A stretch of DNA of 38,964 nt, from positions 1-38,964 of the forward strand of contig NZ_FOFM01000020.1 of assembly GCF_900110875.1 (NCBI RefSeq), read 5' to 3'. A model generated the notes under the pieces. That model searched no databases. It saw only the letters and a list, made by a program, of their open reading frames with translations, and was not told the DNA's origin. Both the position numbers and the translations under genes were made by a program. Position 1 is the first letter of the stretch, and each line of letters starts with the position of its first letter. The DNA comes from Pseudovibrio axinellae. Lineage in GTDB: Bacteria; Pseudomonadota; Alphaproteobacteria; Rhizobiales; Stappiaceae. Below are positions 35,988-38,964 of the stretch, in pieces.

Positions 35988-35995
35988 CCTTTACA
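35988..35995 (-). promoter_or_regulatory. Strong ribosome binding site before a TTG start
   Basis: On the minus strand AAAGGAGG precedes TTG at 35979 with proper spacing. The in-frame TGA directly upstream rules out a longer protein, so this site fixes the unusual start codon of the LysR regulator. Confidence 0.75.
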
Positions 35996-36474
35996 ATAGC
36001 TCTCAGGTGCCCGGACTGCTGATTGCATCATTTGTTTTTTGGGTACAAAGCAGTAAAAGTCTGGCCCCTTCAGACGTAATAACCGCTCGCACAAAATCCC
36101 ATTGTTAACGGTTTGACCCTTTCTCACGAGTCTGTCACCGCTCGCGAAAAACTGGCTCATATGATCAAACTGTGCGGTACTGGGGAAGCACATGGAAAGC
36201 GAGGAGGTTACAACTTCGCGGATGACACACATGAGCGAAGGTGTTTGAACTGCCCTCTGTAACAGCAACGCCTATTGTGGGCGCCCCTGATGCAATTGCT
36301 TTTCCCACTATCAAATTAGCCAGGAGGATCGCATTCATTCATATTTGGCAAGCTTCGGATTTCTATTCGTTCGGATGCGAGTTGAAAATTGTATGGTTTG
36401 TAAAGATGCAAACTCTTTGAGTTGAAGTCTTTCCGTCTAAATACTCTAGATAGATGAAAGTTATTAAGTATACA

Positions 36475-36497
36475 TATCTAATGATATATTATAGATA
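36475..36497. promoter_or_regulatory. Inverted repeat, candidate LysR operator
   Basis: TATCTA (36475-36480) and TAGATA (36492-36497) form an inverted repeat with an 11-base spacer, about 40 bases upstream of the second LysR gene. The size and AT-rich nature suit a LysR autoregulatory site (dyad with T-N11-A geometry). In such AT-rich DNA the repeat could also be chance. Confidence 0.35.
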
Positions 36498-36535
36498 ATT
36501 ATCCTAACTCTGCGTGATTATTGCGAAAGTGTGGG

Positions 36536-37438
36536 ATGAATAATAGTAAAGTGAATGCGCGGTTACACCCTTTGTTGAAAGGTCTTAATTTTTTTGCTTC
36601 GGCGGCTAAGTTTGAAAGCTTCAAGAGAGCTGCTGACGAGCTTTGTGTAACAGAAAGTACAGTCTCCAAGCAAATCAGGCAGGCTGAGCAATTTTATGGA
36701 AAACAATTGTTCCGCCGCGGTCATCGTTGCGTTCAGTTAACGGAAGACGGCAAGCGGCTCTATGACGTTGTGGACCAATTTCTTTATGATCTTTCCAAAA
36801 TAATGGAAGATCTGGAAAACTCTGGTGCCACTATCCGGTTAAAATCAGTCCCCACGCTCGGAACGCGCTGGCTTTTGACACGTATTGCAGACTTCAACTC
36901 GCGGACGTCATCCATTCAGGTTGAGGTCAGTGTCAGTGGACAACCTGTCAGCTTCTCCAGTGAAGACTATGACTGCGGCCTTATATATGGCGATTGTGAG
37001 GATCGGTTTGCGACCAGCATCCCTTTGTTTCAGGAGCGAGCTACCCCGTGCTGTACACCTGATATTGCCGCACAGCTGTTCACCCCTGAAGACCTTTATG
37101 GCCAGACGCTTTTGCTGAACACGGCAGACGCTTGGGATTGGAAAAAGTGGTTTCGGGAGATGACACTTGTTTGGATGAACCCACAAAATAAGTATGTGTT
37201 TGAGTGTGATGATCAGGCGATTAACGCAGCAATCCATGGGCTGGGAGTGGGACTGGTGGATCCGTTGTTTGTCAGAAATGAGCTTGAGTGTGGGGCTCTC
37301 GTGTTGCCATTTGGAAAGAAAAGCACAATTGAATTAAGGGTTTGCAATTTGATCTTCCCAAGGCATCGCGCACAGAGAGAAGGCTTTCGGAGATTTAAAG
37401 ACTGGATGATTAAAGAAACAATCGATATCAGGTGCTGA
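36536..37438 (+). CDS. LysR-type regulator, GcvA-like
   Basis: A 300-residue LysR-family protein with an N-terminal helix-turn-helix (SFKRAADELCVTESTVSKQI) and a substrate-binding domain whose layout (LFRRGHRCVQLTEDG, LKSVPTLGTRWLL, a GLGVGLVDPLFV block near the end) fits the GcvA/AmpR-like subgroup. I chose the ATG at 36536; an upstream in-frame TTG at 36521 would add five residues. Neither start has a clear Shine-Dalgarno sequence. It is divergent from the other LysR gene and is followed by an IS5 end, so its regulatory target may be the biosynthetic operon or something lost to IS rearrangement. Confidence 0.88.
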   Translation: MNNSKVNARLHPLLKGLNFFASAAKFESFKRAADELCVTESTVSKQIRQAEQFYGKQLFRRGHRCVQLTEDGKRLYDVVDQFLYDLSKIMEDLENSGATIRLKSVPTLGTRWLLTRIADFNSRTSSIQVEVSVSGQPVSFSSEDYDCGLIYGDCEDRFATSIPLFQERATPCCTPDIAAQLFTPEDLYGQTLLLNTADAWDWKKWFREMTLVWMNPQNKYVFECDDQAINAAIHGLGVGLVDPLFVRNELECGALVLPFGKKSTIELRVCNLIFPRHRAQREGFRRFKDWMIKETIDIRC

Positions 37439-37481
37439 TCTGGCTCCCCACTCATTCCTGTAATTGTACGTGGTGGGGCAA

Positions 37482-37500
37482 GGCGCTGTTGCACAATTCG
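37482..37500 (+). repeat. Terminal inverted repeat of the minus-strand IS5-family element
   Basis: GGCGCTGTTGCACAATTCG lies just beyond the 3' end of the minus-strand transposase. The TGTTGCA core also occurs in the other IS5-type ends in this window (375-389 and from 38299), which supports its being the element's outer end. Confidence 0.6.
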
Positions 37501-37537
37501 AAATTAGCTTGCAGCTTGCCCAATCCCATGCATCTGA

Positions 37538-38298
37538 TCATGCAGAAACCTTCTCGAACGTGGCACGTCCGAGGGCCGTCATTGTGTTGAGAACGGCGAC
37601 GCCAAGTTTTGCCTCTGTCCTCTGATTGTTCAACTTTCGTGACCTGAGCGTGGTCCCGATCACCTGCTTAAAGCGGCCCATCAAGGTTTCGCTTCGAGAC
37701 CTTCGGCCATATCCGGTTTGCTTTTGCCAAGACATCTTGCCGTTCTTTTGAAGGGCAAGAATATCCCGGTCGCGAGCAGTGGGAGCGGTCGCAGCCTGTG
37801 GGCCGAGGATAGCTGTTTTGGGAGGTGGAATGATGACCTCAATACCTTCAAAACGGTCTGCTAATTTTTGTCTCACAGGCGTCCCATCATAAGCGCCATC
37901 ACCGAGAAATGTAGCAACTGTATCTTCGATCTGATCCAACAGATCCGGCACAGCGGTTGGATCGGCAACCGTATCCTCAGTCAGTTCAGAACATACGATT
38001 TCGCCGGCATTAAGATCAAGGTGAAGTTTGCGCCAAGTTCTGCGCTTTATCCTGGTTCCATGCTTGGTTTCCTGCCATTCTCCGGCACCAAAGATCTTAA
38101 CGCCTGTACTATCGATTACCAGCTCTACTGGCTCTGAGTTCATTCGCGGTTTGGGATTTGAAAGTTTCAAGCCATCTGCGCGGCGCGACAGGGTTGAAAA
38201 GTCAGGAACCGGTAAAACCAACTCCATCAAATGGAACACAGACCTCACAAACCCTTGAGTCTGCCTCAAAGCAAGACCGAATACGACCCGGATCGACG
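37538..38298 (-). pseudogene. IS5-family transposase, N-terminus interrupted
   Basis: On the minus strand this frame encodes the last about 250 residues of an IS5-family transposase. The DDE residues are all present: VIDSTGVKIFGAG, FLGDGAYDG and SRSETLMGRFKQ. Similarity to the copy at 38361 starts at RVVFGLALRQTQG, near 38290, and the N-terminal about 90 residues that should precede it are replaced by the end of the next IS element. It is therefore broken, most simply by insertion of that second element. Confidence 0.85.
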
Positions 38299-38964
38299 TT
38301 GTTGCAGGGATCGTGATTTGAAGCTAATTTACTGAAGTCCTGCCAACATTTCAGATTTATATGCCTTATAAATTCAACGCCTCACGTCGCCATAAATTTG
38401 TCAAACCTCGGTTCCGCGTCACGAACTGGAGCGAATACAACGAAAGTTTGCGCCGCCGTGGAGATGTCACAGTTTGGATCAGTGATGCTGTTGCCCATCA
38501 GTGGGCAGCAGATCGGCGAACCACGCGGGGCGGACAGGCAAAATATTCTTCACTTGCCATTGAGACTTGCCTGACTGTGCGTGTGGTCTTTGGCCTTGCC
38601 CTGCGCCAGACGCAGGGATTTATGCGCTCACTGCTGCAGCTTATGAAGCTGGATCTGGTGGTACCCGATTTTTCAACGCTGTCGCGCCGGGCTGGCAAGC
38701 TGGATTTTGAACAGCTAAAGCAGCAGGCTAAATCTGAGCCGGTTCACCTTGTGGTCGACAGCACCGGATTGAAAGTATTCGGGGCCGGAGAGTGGCAGGA
38801 AAACAAGCACGGAACGGCAGTCAAGCGCCGATCATGGTGCAAGCTGCACCTGGGTATGAATCTGGACACTGGCGAAATTCTGTGTTCTGACTTGACTGAG
38901 GAGCGCGCTGCTGATCCCACGGTGTTGCCGGATCTGCTGGACCAGATCGAGGGGGTGGTTGCTA
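38296..38964 (+). mobile_element. IS5-family element, left end and partial body (runs off window)
   Basis: The terminal repeat TTGTTGCAGGGATCG starts at 38299, 62 bases before the transposase ATG. The boundary coincides with where the minus-strand IS5 transposase loses similarity, which marks this as an insertion into it. The right end and any target duplication are outside the window. Confidence 0.7.
38361..38964 (+). CDS. IS5-family transposase (cut by window edge)
   Basis: An ATG at 38361 opens 201 residues of an IS5-family transposase, starting MPYKFNASRRHKF and containing RRTTRGGQ, LALRQTQGFMRS, VPDFSTLSRR and the first catalytic Asp in VVDSTGLKVFGAG. The frame is intact to the window edge; the second Asp and the Glu would lie beyond it. 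It is clearly related to, but not the same as, the truncated transposase at 1-326 and the broken one at 37538-38298, so three IS5-family members are present. Confidence 0.88.
   Translation, partial: MPYKFNASRRHKFVKPRFRVTNWSEYNESLRRRGDVTVWISDAVAHQWAADRRTTRGGQAKYSSLAIETCLTVRVVFGLALRQTQGFMRSLLQLMKLDLVVPDFSTLSRRAGKLDFEQLKQQAKSEPVHLVVDSTGLKVFGAGEWQENKHGTAVKRRSWCKLHLGMNLDTGEILCSDLTEERAADPTVLPDLLDQIEGVVA

Larger units (their letters stand above)
35980..36535. other. Divergent intergenic region between two LysR genes
   Basis: This 556-bp region separates the two LysR-type regulators. Its right third (about 36340-36520) is strongly AT-rich, as expected for a promoter. A minus-strand frame of moderate length crosses the left half but encodes nothing I recognise and has no good start, so I do not call a gene. 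I see no RNA gene. Confidence 0.5.

Noticed and set aside
35855-36268. A 137-codon minus-strand frame upstream of the first LysR gene
   Set aside because: Its 3' part overlaps the LysR coding sequence, its start lacks a ribosome binding site and the translation matches nothing I know; a decayed gene fragment cannot be excluded.
1-38964. CRISPR array, tRNA or rRNA genes
   Set aside because: No regularly spaced direct repeats and no recognisable tRNA or rRNA sequence were seen on either strand by reading; a covariance-model scan was not possible.

Overview
The window holds one compact biosynthetic locus (about 2.36-34.99 kb) for a hybrid polyketide/nonribosomal peptide, between insertion-sequence debris on both sides. 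Moderate GC, tight ATGA-overlapping operon structure, LysR regulators and IS5/IS6/ISKra4-type transposases suggest a proteobacterium. An alphaproteobacterium, perhaps a marine one, is my best guess, but no housekeeping gene or rRNA is present to settle it.

Layout. (1) 1-2.29 kb: an edge-truncated IS5-family transposase, an ISKra4-like transposase lacking its N-terminus and the tail of an IS6-family transposase. (2) 2.36-3.08 kb, minus strand: an Sfp-type phosphopantetheinyl transferase, divergent from the main operon across a 215-bp promoter region with two inverted repeats. (3) 3.29-34.99 kb, plus strand: 15 genes, most overlapping by 4-8 nt or separated by under 50 nt, closed by a 12-bp-stem hairpin at 34996-35032. 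(4) 35.0-37.4 kb: two divergent LysR-type regulators. (5) 37.5-38.96 kb: an IS5-family element abutted by a second IS5-family element that runs off the window.

How the genes fit together. Three megasynthase proteins lack cis-acyltransferase domains; a discrete malonyl transferase (14403-15281) should serve them, so this is a trans-AT system. Domain order is A-T-KS-T-Cy-Cy-A (19074-26879), T-KS-DH-KR (26882-31189) and T-KS-(degenerate DH)-KR-T-TE (3291-9512). The first two proteins end without a carrier and the second and third begin with one, so the likely working order is 19074 -> 26882 -> 3291, with each module split just before its carrier. The second A domain has a cysteine-like specificity code, and the tandem heterocyclization domains imply a thiazoline or thiazole. 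A class I aldolase (15964-16833) and a type II 3-dehydroquinate synthase homologue (12368-13600) are the pair that makes 3-amino-4-hydroxybenzoate from aspartate semialdehyde and DHAP in grixazone-type pathways, so an aminohydroxybenzoate starter is likely. It would be activated by the stand-alone ligase (16830-18533) or by the first A domain, which lacks the amino-acid-binding Asp.

Tailoring candidates are an HpaB-type flavin monooxygenase, a cobalamin-type radical SAM enzyme, a YqcI/YcgG (DcsA/GntA-like) heme N-hydroxylase homologue, an isochorismatase-fold cysteine hydrolase, a DoxX-like membrane protein, an OsmC-like thiol protein and a SAP-like small protein. A MATE transporter probably exports the product. 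I do not recognise the complete combination as a described pathway; the product is inferred, not known.
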